Assembly (NCBI GenBank): GCA_910576205.1
Contig: CAJTHL010000016.1
Span: forward strand, 1-64,000
DNA from: Clostridia bacterium
Lineage (GTDB): Bacteria; Bacillota; Clostridia; Lachnospirales; Lachnospiraceae
Direction of reading: 5' to 3'
Length of the DNA stretch: 64,000 bases
Shown here piece by piece: positions 50,467 to 60,091 of the stretch. A model generated the notes under the pieces. That model worked only from the letters and a program-made list of their open reading frames with translations. It was not told the DNA's origin and did not search any database. A program made the translations under genes and the position numbers. The stretch's first letter is position 1, and each line of letters starts with the position of its first letter.

Positions 50467-53400
50467 TTAAAATTCCGCATCTCCCTGCTGCGCCGTATAG
50501 AAGGGCAGCACTACCATGGTTGTCTTATCCTCCTCCTGGGCAGGCAGCATGGCGATACCTGGCTTCTGGGATCTGCCCTGCTCCTGATAGGGCAGATGTC
50601 CGAACTCCAGCAGCCTCTGGGCCGCCACGTTTCCGCCCAGATGCATACCGTTTTTATCCTTCACAAACAGGTTGTAGACGCCAAAACCGGCTGCGGCTGC
50701 CGCGTCCTCCTGGTTAAAGCCGGCTATCCAGAACACATTGTGCATAGCTCCCTTTTCCAGCAGCGTGGACACAAAGGGGGCCATGGCTCCCACGCCCTCC
50801 CCGGGATTATGTACCTTCTGGACAAATTCGGGCAGGTCGTCAATAAAGATAAAGAGCTTGGGGAACTGCTGCATCTTCTGGAAAATGTCCTCGTCCTCCA
50901 TGCCTTTGGCCGCATAATCCCTCTTTGCCGCATTGCGCTCCTTAAAGGTGGGGGAGATCTTCATAAAGTAGTCAAAAAGCGCCTTTGTCGTATTCAGATG
51001 TTCCGCCCCGGCCGCCTCCGCAGCCGCCTTTAAGTTTCCGGAAAAGTCCACCGCAGCCACCTGGCCGCCCATCATGGACGCTGCCATCATGGCGATCCGA
51101 AGGGCGTTTGTCTTGCCGCTGCGCTTTCTGCCGGAGATCAGATAACAGTAGGTCTGGCTTAAGTTTATGCCGTAAACCATGGCTGTTTTCCGGTCATACC
51201 CTATAGGCAGGCGCAGGCCCTTATCCGCCATTTTCTGCACCTCTTCCAGCCGGGCAAATTCCTGCCACAGAGGCTTTTCGGGAATGGACGGGATGGCTCT
51301 GGCCTTTTTGCCCTTCCAGGCGGCGTTCATGCGGCCGCTTCTGGCCTTCACCAGCTCGCCCCGCTCATAATCATCATCCGCAGGCAGCGTAAGAGCCGTC
51401 TGGAATTCCAGAATGGAATCCCCCACATGGGCCAGGCCTCTTCCCTTTACATTCTCCTCTGGCAGCACATCCAGGTGAAGGGTGCGAAGGGCGTCCGTAT
51501 AAGCAAACCTGTCGTTCATTTCCAGACAGATAATATTGCGGAAATTCTCTCCCATGCTGTTGGAAATCTCGTTGATGCCAAAGCCTGCGGCCGTAACCAT
51601 CAGGAATATACCGTATCCGGCCCCCTCCTTCACCAGGGTCATAAGAAATTCCTCGTACTGGCCGTTTGTCTTACTGCGAAAGGCAGCCATATTGTCGATG
51701 GCGATGACCACGGCCGGAACCTCCGGACCGTGGGCCTGGAGATACTGGCTGTAGTTTCCGCCCTGGAACAGCTCTTTACGCTCCTCCAGTATGCCCTCCA
51801 TCATGGTGAAGAACTTGGACACTTTCTCCCCCTCTTTTTCCGTCATAACGCCGCCTGCGTGGGGGAGCCCCTCCAGCGCCTTTAGCATGCCGCTGCTAAA
51901 GTCCAGCACATAGATATTTACCGCCTCCGGGGAATATCTGTCCGCCAGGGCGTAGAGATACGTCATCAGGAAGGTGCTCTTTCCGCTGACCACGGTGCCC
52001 ACCACCGCGCAGTTTCCCTCCACCGCCACGTCTATGGTGAGAGGTCTCTGGGCCTGGTTTACCGGGTCGTCGTAGAGCCCCACCATGGTTTCCAGGGAAA
52101 ACCGCTTAGGCATAGAGGGCCATTTCTCCCCGTCAAAGCGCTGCTCCTTATAGCCCTCCAGCTCCTCCAGATACAGCGTTACAGGCAGTACGGGAAGCCA
52201 GAGCTTAAGATTATGAACATAACCGTTTTCCCTGGCGATCCCCGCCAGATATTCCACCACAGCGTCCAGCTGTGTTTTCTCCTTCATCTCTGGCAGCTTC
52301 CTGCCCTTTTCCTCCGCCAGGGCCATCACCCGGGCAGCCAGATTTCTTCCGTCCTTCTTCTGTTCATCCAGGGCGGACACGCTTTCCTGATTTCTCTGCT
52401 TCTGCCAGGTTTTTTCCCCATTTCCTTGTTCTCCCACCTCGGACGTCTCACGTACCTGGGCGTATACCTCCAGCAGATCCTTGACACGGTGGGTATTGTA
52501 ATCTGACTCCGGATACTCGATACCTGCCTTTGCGGCCTCCTGGAAAAATCCCTTTACAAAGGCGTCCCACTGGTTTCTGTCCGCCAGAAGACGATCCAGC
52601 TCCATACCCAGATGTCCGGCTGTGGAGGACACAATTTCCAGAAGCTGGGCCACCCAGGCCCTCTTCATCCTCTCCTTCAGCCTGCGCTTTGTATGGGAGC
52701 CCACAAGAGCCGCCCTTCCGTTTCCGGAGAGCATCCTGGCAATGTCTGTCTGGACGCTTCCCGCCTCCTCGTCGTAGACGGCCCCGCTCCAGGCAGACTG
52801 GAACAGCTCGAAGAGCTCGTCGTTTCCCACCTGGAGATAACAGCGGCCGGCCTGTGTGATGTAGGCAGCGTCAGGCTTGTGGAGCATGTCCATACTGTCC
52901 TGGCGGTCCTGGACCCGCAGGCAGAGACGGAACCTGGAGTTACTCCAGATGTTGTCGTCCACTGTTCCGCTGGGCTTCTGGGTGGCCAGAATCAGGTGTA
53001 CCCCAAGGCTTCGTCCCACCTGGGCCACGCTGATAAGCTCCCGCATGAAATCCGGCTCCTCCCGCTTCAGCTCCGCAAACTCGTCGATAATAATAAACAT
53101 ATGGGGAACGGGAACGGCCGCCTCGTTATTCTTATACAGCCTGGTATAGAGATTGATATTGTTTACGCCGTGCTCGTTAAAAATCCGCTGTCTGCGCAGG
53201 TTTTCGCTTTTAATGGAAACCATGGCCCGGTGTACCTGGTTTCCCGACAGGTTGGAGATCTGCCCGATCATATGGGGCAGGCCTTCAAACAGGTTGGCCA
53301 TACCGCCGCCCTTGTAGTCGATAACAAAAAAACCGATATCATCGGGGCTGTAGTTTAAGGCCAGAGACAGCATATAGGTCTGCAGGGTTTCACTCTTACC

Positions 53401-55572
53401 GGAGCCTGTGGTGCCCGCCACCAGGCCGTGGGGGCCATGGTATTTCTCGTGGACGTCAAGATAGCAGTCCACGCCGCCGGCCCGCTGTCCAACCAGCGCC
53501 TTGATACTCTCGTAAGTCCTGTTCTTTTTCCACCGCTCCATCACATCCAGTTCCTCCAGGCGCTGGATGCCGTACATGTCAAAGAAGGTGAGGACGCCCG
53601 GAATCTCGCCTCCGGTCTCCACCTCGCTGACCTCAATGTAAGAAAGTCTCCTTGAAAATTTTTCCAGTTGAGTGGGGGACAGAATATCAAAGCGGATGGC
53701 CGTTTTGTCATCCTCCCCGTCCGCCACGCCGTACATGCCTGCGAAGCCCCCGGGCGTATTCTCAATAATATACTCGCAGGCGTTTGGAAGCTCCTCGTAG
53801 CTCTTTACCATGAGAACCGTGGTAATGCCCACATTTTCCTCCGTATCGTAAATATATCTGGAAATCAGCTCGTCCTCCAGAAGCTCCGCGTTTTCCAGAA
53901 ACAGAATATAGTAGGGCTTTGGAATCTCCTCCTTGTTGTGGAAGCTGCCCCGCTCCTCCGCCCGCATGCGGAGCACCTTTGTAATCTCATAGAAAACCTC
54001 GCTGGCATCGTTTTTATTTCCCGCAACAAAACGTGTCTTTTTGTCCTCCGCCCACACATGGGGAAGCCATTTGGCAAAATTCCAGGCCGCCTCCCCGGCA
54101 TCCTGGTTTTCGTCGTAGACAAAGGCCATCTTTACGTCTGTATAGCAGTTGGACGCCGCGATCTGGGCCGCCAGATTATACATGACGGGATAGCAGCCCC
54201 TTCTCTTCTCCCCGCCCACAATGCCTACTACCCGGTGCTTAAGAAGATCGATGCAGATGGGCACATCGTGAAGCAGCCTGTAGCTCTCCTTCATCATCTT
54301 CGGTTTTTCCGCCAGGGAATCGTTGATTAAATTAAACCGCTCCTTAGGGATATCAATCTCCGCCTGGAAGGGCAGGGAGCCCAGCCCCAGACGCTGGCAC
54401 AGGAAATCCTTATGCCTGGTATTCCTGTCCCAGAGCTTTACGGAATCCATATTGTAGCCGCAGCAGACCCCGGCCTCCGGATAGAGCTCCCGCAGGCCTC
54501 TGGCATTATTCTCATACCTTGTTTTGATGGTGTCCGCGCAGTGGATCAGGTATTCGCTGTAGGCCTCAAAGCGCTTCAACTCATCTTCCCGGTTTTTCTT
54601 TCTTGCCTGTTTAATATTTACCAGGGACCACATGCAGCCGATCAGGGCGGAACCCACTGCCGTCACAAGTCCCGTGTACATAAAGGCGCCGCCTCCGCTA
54701 CCGTTCCGGGCGCCGGAAATAGACATGGCGCATCCAAGAAGCATGGGAAGGGCCATGGTCATGGAGGGCCCAATGGCCATAAAGGTAGGCTGGGCATTGA
54801 GCTCCCTGGGAGCAGGCGGCGCCTCAATCTCTATTTTTTCCGTCTCAATCTTGGGAATATTTCTGGGCGAACGGTGAAACAGTCTGCGGCTCTCCGGCTC
54901 TCCGCTTTGCCCCCCTCCTGCCTCCTGAGATAGGGGGGAAAATGCCAATAGGGCCTCTTGCTTGATTTTCAAGCCTGGCGCCGTGGTATTTACGGCCAGA
55001 AACTCCTCCAGATACACCAGACGCAGGCCGAAAATGTCGATGCAGTCCCCATAGTGAAGCTGGGAAGCCCCAACAACCCGCCTGCCGTTGACAAAAAGCC
55101 CGTTGGCGCTGGAATCCTGAATCACAAAGAAATTTTCCTTCCGGGCAATCCTGGCGTGCTGTTTTGACACCAGGCCCAGGTTGTCGTAACAGAAGGTATT
55201 CTCTTCCCCTTTTCCAATGGTGATCTCCCGGGCATTTGCCAGGCTGAATTTCTCATACACCGTAAAGGAGCTGTCTGTCTCCTTCACAATCACGGACAGC
55301 TGCCCCCCGTGTCCCAGGGATGCCGAGAGAATGTCCCCGTTTTTCAAGGCCGCCCCGACATAAGCCTCCCGGGTGGCCGCATAGGTAAACGAGCGCTCTT
55401 CATCTGGAATAATTTTCCATTTTCTGTCCAGGATTTCCATGGAGATTTCCACATCCTCCGGAAATCCAAAAAGCCCGCACTGCAGCACAAGCTGGAAATC
55501 CGCGTTGTTCACCGCAGGCAGAAGGTACTCTTTAAACGCCTTCGTACTGTAAACCGATAGCACATAACTCAT
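50467..55572 (-). CDS. essC: T7SSb ATPase EssC/YukB
   Basis: 1701 residues. N-terminal FHA pair: a diverged first copy (1-95) and an FHA at about 105-175 with IGK, LVSKQHARI and NGLFVNG (Ser, His, Asn kept; first Arg is Lys). Two TM helices at about 260-315. Then three FtsK/SpoIIIE ATPase domains: Walker A GTTGSGKSE at about 717 with IIIDEFAEL, GTVVSGKST at about 1190 with AIDNMAAF, and GRKRSGKTN at about 1477 with FIDDLPEF. The second Walker B has Asn for Glu. It is the motor of WXG100 export and the core of this locus. Confidence 0.96.
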   Translation of the reverse strand: MSYVLSVYSTKAFKEYLLPAVNNADFQLVLQCGLFGFPEDVEISMEILDRKWKIIPDEERSFTYAATREAYVGAALKNGDILSASLGHGGQLSVIVKETDSSFTVYEKFSLANAREITIGKGEENTFCYDNLGLVSKQHARIARKENFFVIQDSSANGLFVNGRRVVGASQLHYGDCIDIFGLRLVYLEEFLAVNTTAPGLKIKQEALLAFSPLSQEAGGGQSGEPESRRLFHRSPRNIPKIETEKIEIEAPPAPRELNAQPTFMAIGPSMTMALPMLLGCAMSISGARNGSGGGAFMYTGLVTAVGSALIGCMWSLVNIKQARKKNREDELKRFEAYSEYLIHCADTIKTRYENNARGLRELYPEAGVCCGYNMDSVKLWDRNTRHKDFLCQRLGLGSLPFQAEIDIPKERFNLINDSLAEKPKMMKESYRLLHDVPICIDLLKHRVVGIVGGEKRRGCYPVMYNLAAQIAASNCYTDVKMAFVYDENQDAGEAAWNFAKWLPHVWAEDKKTRFVAGNKNDASEVFYEITKVLRMRAEERGSFHNKEEIPKPYYILFLENAELLEDELISRYIYDTEENVGITTVLMVKSYEELPNACEYIIENTPGGFAGMYGVADGEDDKTAIRFDILSPTQLEKFSRRLSYIEVSEVETGGEIPGVLTFFDMYGIQRLEELDVMERWKKNRTYESIKALVGQRAGGVDCYLDVHEKYHGPHGLVAGTTGSGKSETLQTYMLSLALNYSPDDIGFFVIDYKGGGMANLFEGLPHMIGQISNLSGNQVHRAMVSIKSENLRRQRIFNEHGVNNINLYTRLYKNNEAAVPVPHMFIIIDEFAELKREEPDFMRELISVAQVGRSLGVHLILATQKPSGTVDDNIWSNSRFRLCLRVQDRQDSMDMLHKPDAAYITQAGRCYLQVGNDELFELFQSAWSGAVYDEEAGSVQTDIARMLSGNGRAALVGSHTKRRLKERMKRAWVAQLLEIVSSTAGHLGMELDRLLADRNQWDAFVKGFFQEAAKAGIEYPESDYNTHRVKDLLEVYAQVRETSEVGEQGNGEKTWQKQRNQESVSALDEQKKDGRNLAARVMALAEEKGRKLPEMKEKTQLDAVVEYLAGIARENGYVHNLKLWLPVLPVTLYLEELEGYKEQRFDGEKWPSMPKRFSLETMVGLYDDPVNQAQRPLTIDVAVEGNCAVVGTVVSGKSTFLMTYLYALADRYSPEAVNIYVLDFSSGMLKALEGLPHAGGVMTEKEGEKVSKFFTMMEGILEERKELFQGGNYSQYLQAHGPEVPAVVIAIDNMAAFRSKTNGQYEEFLMTLVKEGAGYGIFLMVTAAGFGINEISNSMGENFRNIICLEMNDRFAYTDALRTLHLDVLPEENVKGRGLAHVGDSILEFQTALTLPADDDYERGELVKARSGRMNAAWKGKKARAIPSIPEKPLWQEFARLEEVQKMADKGLRLPIGYDRKTAMVYGINLSQTYCYLISGRKRSGKTNALRIAMMAASMMGGQVAAVDFSGNLKAAAEAAGAEHLNTTKALFDYFMKISPTFKERNAAKRDYAAKGMEDEDIFQKMQQFPKLFIFIDDLPEFVQKVHNPGEGVGAMAPFVSTLLEKGAMHNVFWIAGFNQEDAAAAAGFGVYNLFVKDKNGMHLGGNVAAQRLLEFGHLPYQEQGRSQKPGIAMLPAQEEDKTTMVVLPFYTAQQGDAEF

Positions 55573-55593
55573 CTTTCGTGTCCCCCGCTCCCT

Positions 55594-56202
55594 CTATTTT
55601 CCGGTTTTTATAAGCTCAATCTTAAAAACCGTATTTCCCAGTAAAATCTCATCCCCGGACTTAATCTCCACGGCCTTTTTCTCCACGTAAGCCCTCTGGC
55701 TCCCCCGGACAAGGGTAACCTTGCCGGAACCGCCTGTGTTGCGCACATACACATGCCCCTCATGCTCTAAAAGCTCGCACTGCTGGGCATCCACCTGGGG
55801 ATCCGTCACCACAATGTTGTTTTTCCCTCTTCCGCTGCCCATACGGATGCCCTGTCCCGGGTCAAACATGTATTTCCGCACGGAGAGCTCACTCTTCTCC
55901 GAAATCTGTACCATAAGCTTCTGGGCTGACTTCCCCCTCTTTTTTGCCGGGCCTCCTGCCTGGGGTAGCGCTCCCTGTTCCCCGTAGCTGACCTCAAAGG
56001 GTTTTGCCGAAAAGGTCTCCAGCGCCTGTCCTCCCGAGCTCTCGTTTAAGAGCACCCTGTCCAGGGCTTCCTCCCTGAGCTTATCCTGGGCCTTCACCGA
56101 CAGGGCCTTGTTTTTCGCCCGCTTTCCCAGACTTATCTTCAAAAATACCAGTACGATCAGCATTGCGATGCCTATGGCCGCAAGAACGGCGTATTTTCCC
56201 AT
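55594..56202 (-). CDS. Membrane protein with degenerate FHA domain
   Basis: 202 residues: TM helix at 4-22, basic cytoplasmic linker, then an FHA-like fold (about 115-195: RMGSGRGKNNIVVTDPQVDAQQCEL in part, VYVRNTGGSGKV). The pThr-binding Ser and His are replaced (DAQQC for SxxH), so it probably no longer binds phosphothreonine. It precedes EssC by 21 nt, suggesting a docking subunit. Confidence 0.82.
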   Translation of the reverse strand: MGKYAVLAAIGIAMLIVLVFLKISLGKRAKNKALSVKAQDKLREEALDRVLLNESSGGQALETFSAKPFEVSYGEQGALPQAGGPAKKRGKSAQKLMVQISEKSELSVRKYMFDPGQGIRMGSGRGKNNIVVTDPQVDAQQCELLEHEGHVYVRNTGGSGKVTLVRGSQRAYVEKKAVEIKSGDEILLGNTVFKIELIKTGK

Positions 56203-56254
56203 GGAATCAGCTCCTTTGTATCTCTTTCTATCCTGTCTCTACAGTATTCTCCGA

Positions 56255-57235
56255 TTAATAATGTGACACATCCTCCGTAAAACGCCCATACTTGTCAAAG
56301 GCCATCACCCGCCCGTTTGCAAAGCTTTCCGCCTGGCCGTTAAAATAGTTGACGCCCTCCCGGTCTACGTTTACTGTTCCGTCTCCGTTGTAGGTATAAC
56401 GGTCCACATAGGTTATGGAAAGCTCTCCATTGTAATAACCCGTGTAGGTTTCCACGCTGTTCCGCCCAGACTCGTCATAGGAATATTCCATCGTGGAGCC
56501 CTGATCCTGTCCCTCCGTGATCTCCTCTGCTATCACCTGGTGCTGTTCATTAAGCTGCCACTTGAAATTACTTCCCTCAAGAGTCGTCCCGTAAGCGTCT
56601 GTTTTCATATGGGGGTCATCATCCTCGTGAGCAAGCAGATACGCATCCCCGGTACGTTCATATCCCTCCTCCCGCACGGCCAGACAGCTATCCCACTCAT
56701 TCAGCGCCCGGTAAACCTCGGAAAGGTCAGCGTAAACGCCGCCGATCCAGGGAGCCCTCCCGCGAAACTCCTGAAGCTCAGCCACAAGGGGACGAAAGGC
56801 CGCCTCCCTCTCCTCATAGGTCAGATAGACACAGTTTTCAAAGAAATACGGAAGCTCGTTTGTGATCTTCGTCCATTCCTCCCACAGAACCTGAATCCGG
56901 TCGTTCAGCTCATTCTGATACTCTCCAAGGCGCTCGTCCCCGGTGACCTCATAGCCATCCTGTAAAGCCTGAAAGGCCGCGTCTGTGTCGCCAAGGCCCA
57001 TATAGGCATCTGCCAGACCAATATAAGCGTCCACACTCCTGGGATCCAGGGAAATAGCCTGGTTGAAGGCCACTATAGCCTCCTCATAATTCATCTCCGA
57101 CAGATATTTCTGGCCCAGATTGATCTGTTCCCGAAGCTTCCTGGCATCTCCTCCATACAGGAAAACCCCTGCCAGGACAGCTGCTGTCACTACCGCTATC
57201 ACAAGCACAATTATCTTCGTTTTCTTTTGTCCCAT
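56255..57235 (-). CDS. TM / TPR membrane protein, first gene of the T7SS locus
   Basis: 326 residues. No zinc ribbon; TM helix at about 7-27, then TPR repeats (LGQKYLSEMNYEEAIVAF; GLADAYMGLGDTDAAF) closely related to those of 44271 and 45458, and a C-terminal part ending YFNGQAESFANGRVMAFDKYGRF. GGGGAGGGGGG precedes the ATG. A promoter is 18-50 nt upstream. Confidence 0.82.
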   Translation of the reverse strand: MGQKKTKIIVLVIAVVTAAVLAGVFLYGGDARKLREQINLGQKYLSEMNYEEAIVAFNQAISLDPRSVDAYIGLADAYMGLGDTDAAFQALQDGYEVTGDERLGEYQNELNDRIQVLWEEWTKITNELPYFFENCVYLTYEEREAAFRPLVAELQEFRGRAPWIGGVYADLSEVYRALNEWDSCLAVREEGYERTGDAYLLAHEDDDPHMKTDAYGTTLEGSNFKWQLNEQHQVIAEEITEGQDQGSTMEYSYDESGRNSVETYTGYYNGELSITYVDRYTYNGDGTVNVDREGVNYFNGQAESFANGRVMAFDKYGRFTEDVSHY

Positions 57236-57259
57236 CCACTTATACCCCCCTCCCCTAGT

Positions 57260-57288
57260 ATATTATCATCAATTCTGGAACATTGCAA
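57260..57288 (-). promoter_or_regulatory. Promoter at the head of the T7SS locus
   Basis: TTGCAA (57283-57288) and TAATAT (57260-57265) with a 17-bp spacer on the minus strand, preceded by TGATAATA. The start codon is about 18 nt beyond the expected transcription start. Confidence 0.6.
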
Positions 57289-57343
57289 ACACTTTTACAG
57301 CATCTTCCATCTCAGCCTTTACTCCATTTTCCAACAGTATCCT

Positions 57344-59905
57344 TTACTCCATCGACGCCATAACCTCCTTCATTTTGCCGGTATCTCCCAGCAGAATCGC
57401 CCCGCACAGGCGTCCGTTGCGGAAATAATATTTCTCATACTGTTTCCTAAGAGGATCCCTGATCTGGACTGTCCTGTAGGAAACATCGGGGTCACTGCCG
57501 TTATCGCCCATGGAAAAGAGCTCCGTACCCATGCCGTGAAAGGTGACCGCCGCCGGCACAGGCGTGTAGGTAAGCTCCTCCCCTGCGGCATTGGCTCCCG
57601 CCACACGCCCCTGCTCTATGGCCTGGGGCCAGATAGCATAGTTCTGCCCCTCATACTGGGCGCAGTCCCCACAGGCATAGATATCCTCCCCGCTGGTGCG
57701 CATATGGCTGTCCACCACCACAGAGCGCTTTGTCTCAAGGCCCGCCGCCTCAGCCACCGCCGTGTTGGCCCGTACGCCGCAGGACAGCAGCACCAGCCGG
57801 GCCGGAATCACCGTACCATCCCCCAGACGGACGCCGGTCACATGCTTCTCCTCTGCCCTCTGACCACAAGCGCCAACCGGGCTTTTGTCTGGCATATCCT
57901 TTTCCTCCTTGCCCTCAATGGCCGCAATCACGGCGTTTGTATGAATTTCCACTCCTCTGGCCTCACAGATTTCCCGAAGCGCCTCCGCCCCTTCCTCATC
58001 CAGCTGGCGACCCATAAGCCAGGGAGCCTGCTCCAGGACAACGACATGGCAGCGGGCCTTTTTTAATTCCCAGGCCGCCTCCAGGCCCAGCACGCCGCCG
58101 CCAATCACCACGGCTTCCTTAATTTCCGGAAGAAGTGCCGTTACCTTCCGGGTATCTGCAAGCCTCCGGATGGAAATCACCTCCGGAAGCTCCGTTCCCG
58201 GAATGGGCGGAAGAAAGCTCTCTGCCCCCAGGGCATAGATCAGCCTGGTATACCGGAATTTTGCCCCGTCCGCCGTGAGAATCTCCTTTGCATTCCGGTC
58301 AATGGAGGCCACTTCCCTTCCCAGAAGCTGGCAGATATTCTGTTCCTTATACCAGGCTTCCTCCTGGATGGCTATCTGCCCGGCTTTCAGTCCGGCCGCC
58401 AGGGATTTTGTCAGCATGGGACGGTTGTAGGCAATCTCCCGCTCATTGGAAATCACATAGATGGAACCTGTCCTGTCCCGCTCCCTTATAGCCTTTGCCG
58501 CCGCAATGCCTGCCGCGCCGTTTCCCAGAATGGCATAGAGATTTTCCGTGTCCCTGCGGTAAGTCGTGGCGGCCGCCTCCACTGGCACAAAATTTTCCGG
58601 TCCCACGCCGCAGACCGGACAGATCTTTAAGGAGGAGTCAAAAATCTCCCCGCATACCAGACATTTTACCAGAGAAGCCTGTCCCTTTCCGCCCGCCTTC
58701 TCTTTTCCCAGAATTTTACATCCAAAATCATACCCGTATTCATAGGCCACGTGAAGATCCGCCTCCCCGGGCTTAAACCGCACAGAAAGCCCGTCCACCA
58801 CCCGCATACGAAGCTGCCTTAGCCGTTCCGCAATATGGGGAACCCCCTGGCCGCTCCATCCATAGCTGCCAAAAACGCCGGCCAGCTTCCCCCCGTGGGT
58901 CTGGGCAAACATGGAGGTGGTGAGATCCCAGATGGGTTTTAAGGCCTCCCCTACAATGGTGGGCGTGCCAAAGAGGATTCCCTCTGCCGTCTCCATCTCC
59001 GCCAGGGCTGTCCCGGCGTCTGCCACCACCATATCATAGCTCTTTACACTGATCTCCCCGCTGTCCCTAATTCCCCTGGCAATCTCCTCCGCAAGCCTTC
59101 TGGTGTAGCCGTAGGCGCTCACATAGGCAATCACCACACGCTTTCCCTGGCCGCTGCCAGAATCCCTGCTCCATTCTTCATAGGCTTCCAGCATCCGGTC
59201 AATCCCTGTATCCAGCACCGGACCGTGCCCTGTGCAGATCAAGGTGATTTCCAGATCCTGTAAACGTTCCAGAGCCTTTCGCATAAAAGGCTTAAAGGGC
59301 CCCAGGATGCAGTCAAAATAATACTTTGCCGCTTTCCAGAAATCCCCCTCCTCCTTAAGCCTGCTCAAAAGGATTCCCGGATACGCATAGTGGGAACCGA
59401 AGGAATCGCAGGTCAGAAGCACACGGTCCTCCTTGAGATAAGTATACATGGTATCCGGCCAGTGGAGATTTGGCACATGGAGAAAGCGTAAGGTTATGCC
59501 GCCGATCTCCATTTCCTGTTCATCCCTCACCGCAATGCCTGTGAAATCCCGGTTTACAATATTTTGCAGGAAAGACAGTGCTGTCCCTGTGGCCAGAATC
59601 TTAAGCCCGGGATTTTTTTCCAGCAGCCGCTCCACACTGCCTGCGTGATCCGGCTCCGTGTGGTTAAGCACCAGATAATCAATCCTGGTTACATCCGCTA
59701 TTTCTTCCAGTTTTTTACAGTATTCTTCAAAAAAATCCTCTTTAACGGTCTCAAAGAGAATCACCTGCTCCCCCGCTTTATACACATAGGAGTTGTAGGT
59801 GGTTCCAAACTCCGTGTGCATAATAATGTCAAACACCCGCAGCGTGTTGTCCACCACACCTGCCCAATAGAAATTTTCCCTAAGTTTCAGCGCTTTTGTC
59901 TCCAT
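57344..59905 (-). CDS. Class F flavodiiron protein (FDP-rubredoxin-NADH:rubredoxin oxidoreductase)
   Basis: 853 residues from ATG 59905 (CAGGAGGGATCGCGG upstream). Domains in order: beta-lactamase-like diiron domain with HTEPDH, NLHWPDTM, CDSFGSH and CTGHGP; flavodoxin domain (YVSAYGYTRRLAEEIA...; FGSYGWSGQG); rubredoxin (CLVCGEIF...CPVCG); then an FAD/NADH oxidoreductase (AILGNGAAGIAAAKAI; VIGGGVLGLEAAWELKKA; YACGDCAQY). All diiron ligands appear present. It reduces O2 to water with NADH in one chain, protecting an anaerobe. Confidence 0.94.
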   Translation of the reverse strand: METKALKLRENFYWAGVVDNTLRVFDIIMHTEFGTTYNSYVYKAGEQVILFETVKEDFFEEYCKKLEEIADVTRIDYLVLNHTEPDHAGSVERLLEKNPGLKILATGTALSFLQNIVNRDFTGIAVRDEQEMEIGGITLRFLHVPNLHWPDTMYTYLKEDRVLLTCDSFGSHYAYPGILLSRLKEEGDFWKAAKYYFDCILGPFKPFMRKALERLQDLEITLICTGHGPVLDTGIDRMLEAYEEWSRDSGSGQGKRVVIAYVSAYGYTRRLAEEIARGIRDSGEISVKSYDMVVADAGTALAEMETAEGILFGTPTIVGEALKPIWDLTTSMFAQTHGGKLAGVFGSYGWSGQGVPHIAERLRQLRMRVVDGLSVRFKPGEADLHVAYEYGYDFGCKILGKEKAGGKGQASLVKCLVCGEIFDSSLKICPVCGVGPENFVPVEAAATTYRRDTENLYAILGNGAAGIAAAKAIRERDRTGSIYVISNEREIAYNRPMLTKSLAAGLKAGQIAIQEEAWYKEQNICQLLGREVASIDRNAKEILTADGAKFRYTRLIYALGAESFLPPIPGTELPEVISIRRLADTRKVTALLPEIKEAVVIGGGVLGLEAAWELKKARCHVVVLEQAPWLMGRQLDEEGAEALREICEARGVEIHTNAVIAAIEGKEEKDMPDKSPVGACGQRAEEKHVTGVRLGDGTVIPARLVLLSCGVRANTAVAEAAGLETKRSVVVDSHMRTSGEDIYACGDCAQYEGQNYAIWPQAIEQGRVAGANAAGEELTYTPVPAAVTFHGMGTELFSMGDNGSDPDVSYRTVQIRDPLRKQYEKYYFRNGRLCGAILLGDTGKMKEVMASME

Positions 59906-60036
59906 CCGCGATCCCTCCTGTATTTTCCGTTTCTTCCGGCCTTTTTCCCATGGAAGCTTTCGTTTCCATTCCTGGCAGAATAATCTGGCCGTAGTATGCC
60001 CATGAAAATATACCTTCATGCATATGGCGAAAAGTG

Positions 60037-60078
60037 CAAAAAAACAGAGCAGCCAGCTTATCGAAAAGCCAGCCGCTC
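60037..60078 (-). terminator. Intrinsic terminator after the DUF3100 operon
   Basis: On the minus strand a 13-bp stem (60066-60078 with 60047-60059, three G-U pairs, 6-nt loop) is followed by TGTTTTTTT. It lies 14 nt after the stop of the 162-aa gene. Confidence 0.75.
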
Positions 60079-60091
60079 CAAATTCCCTGTC

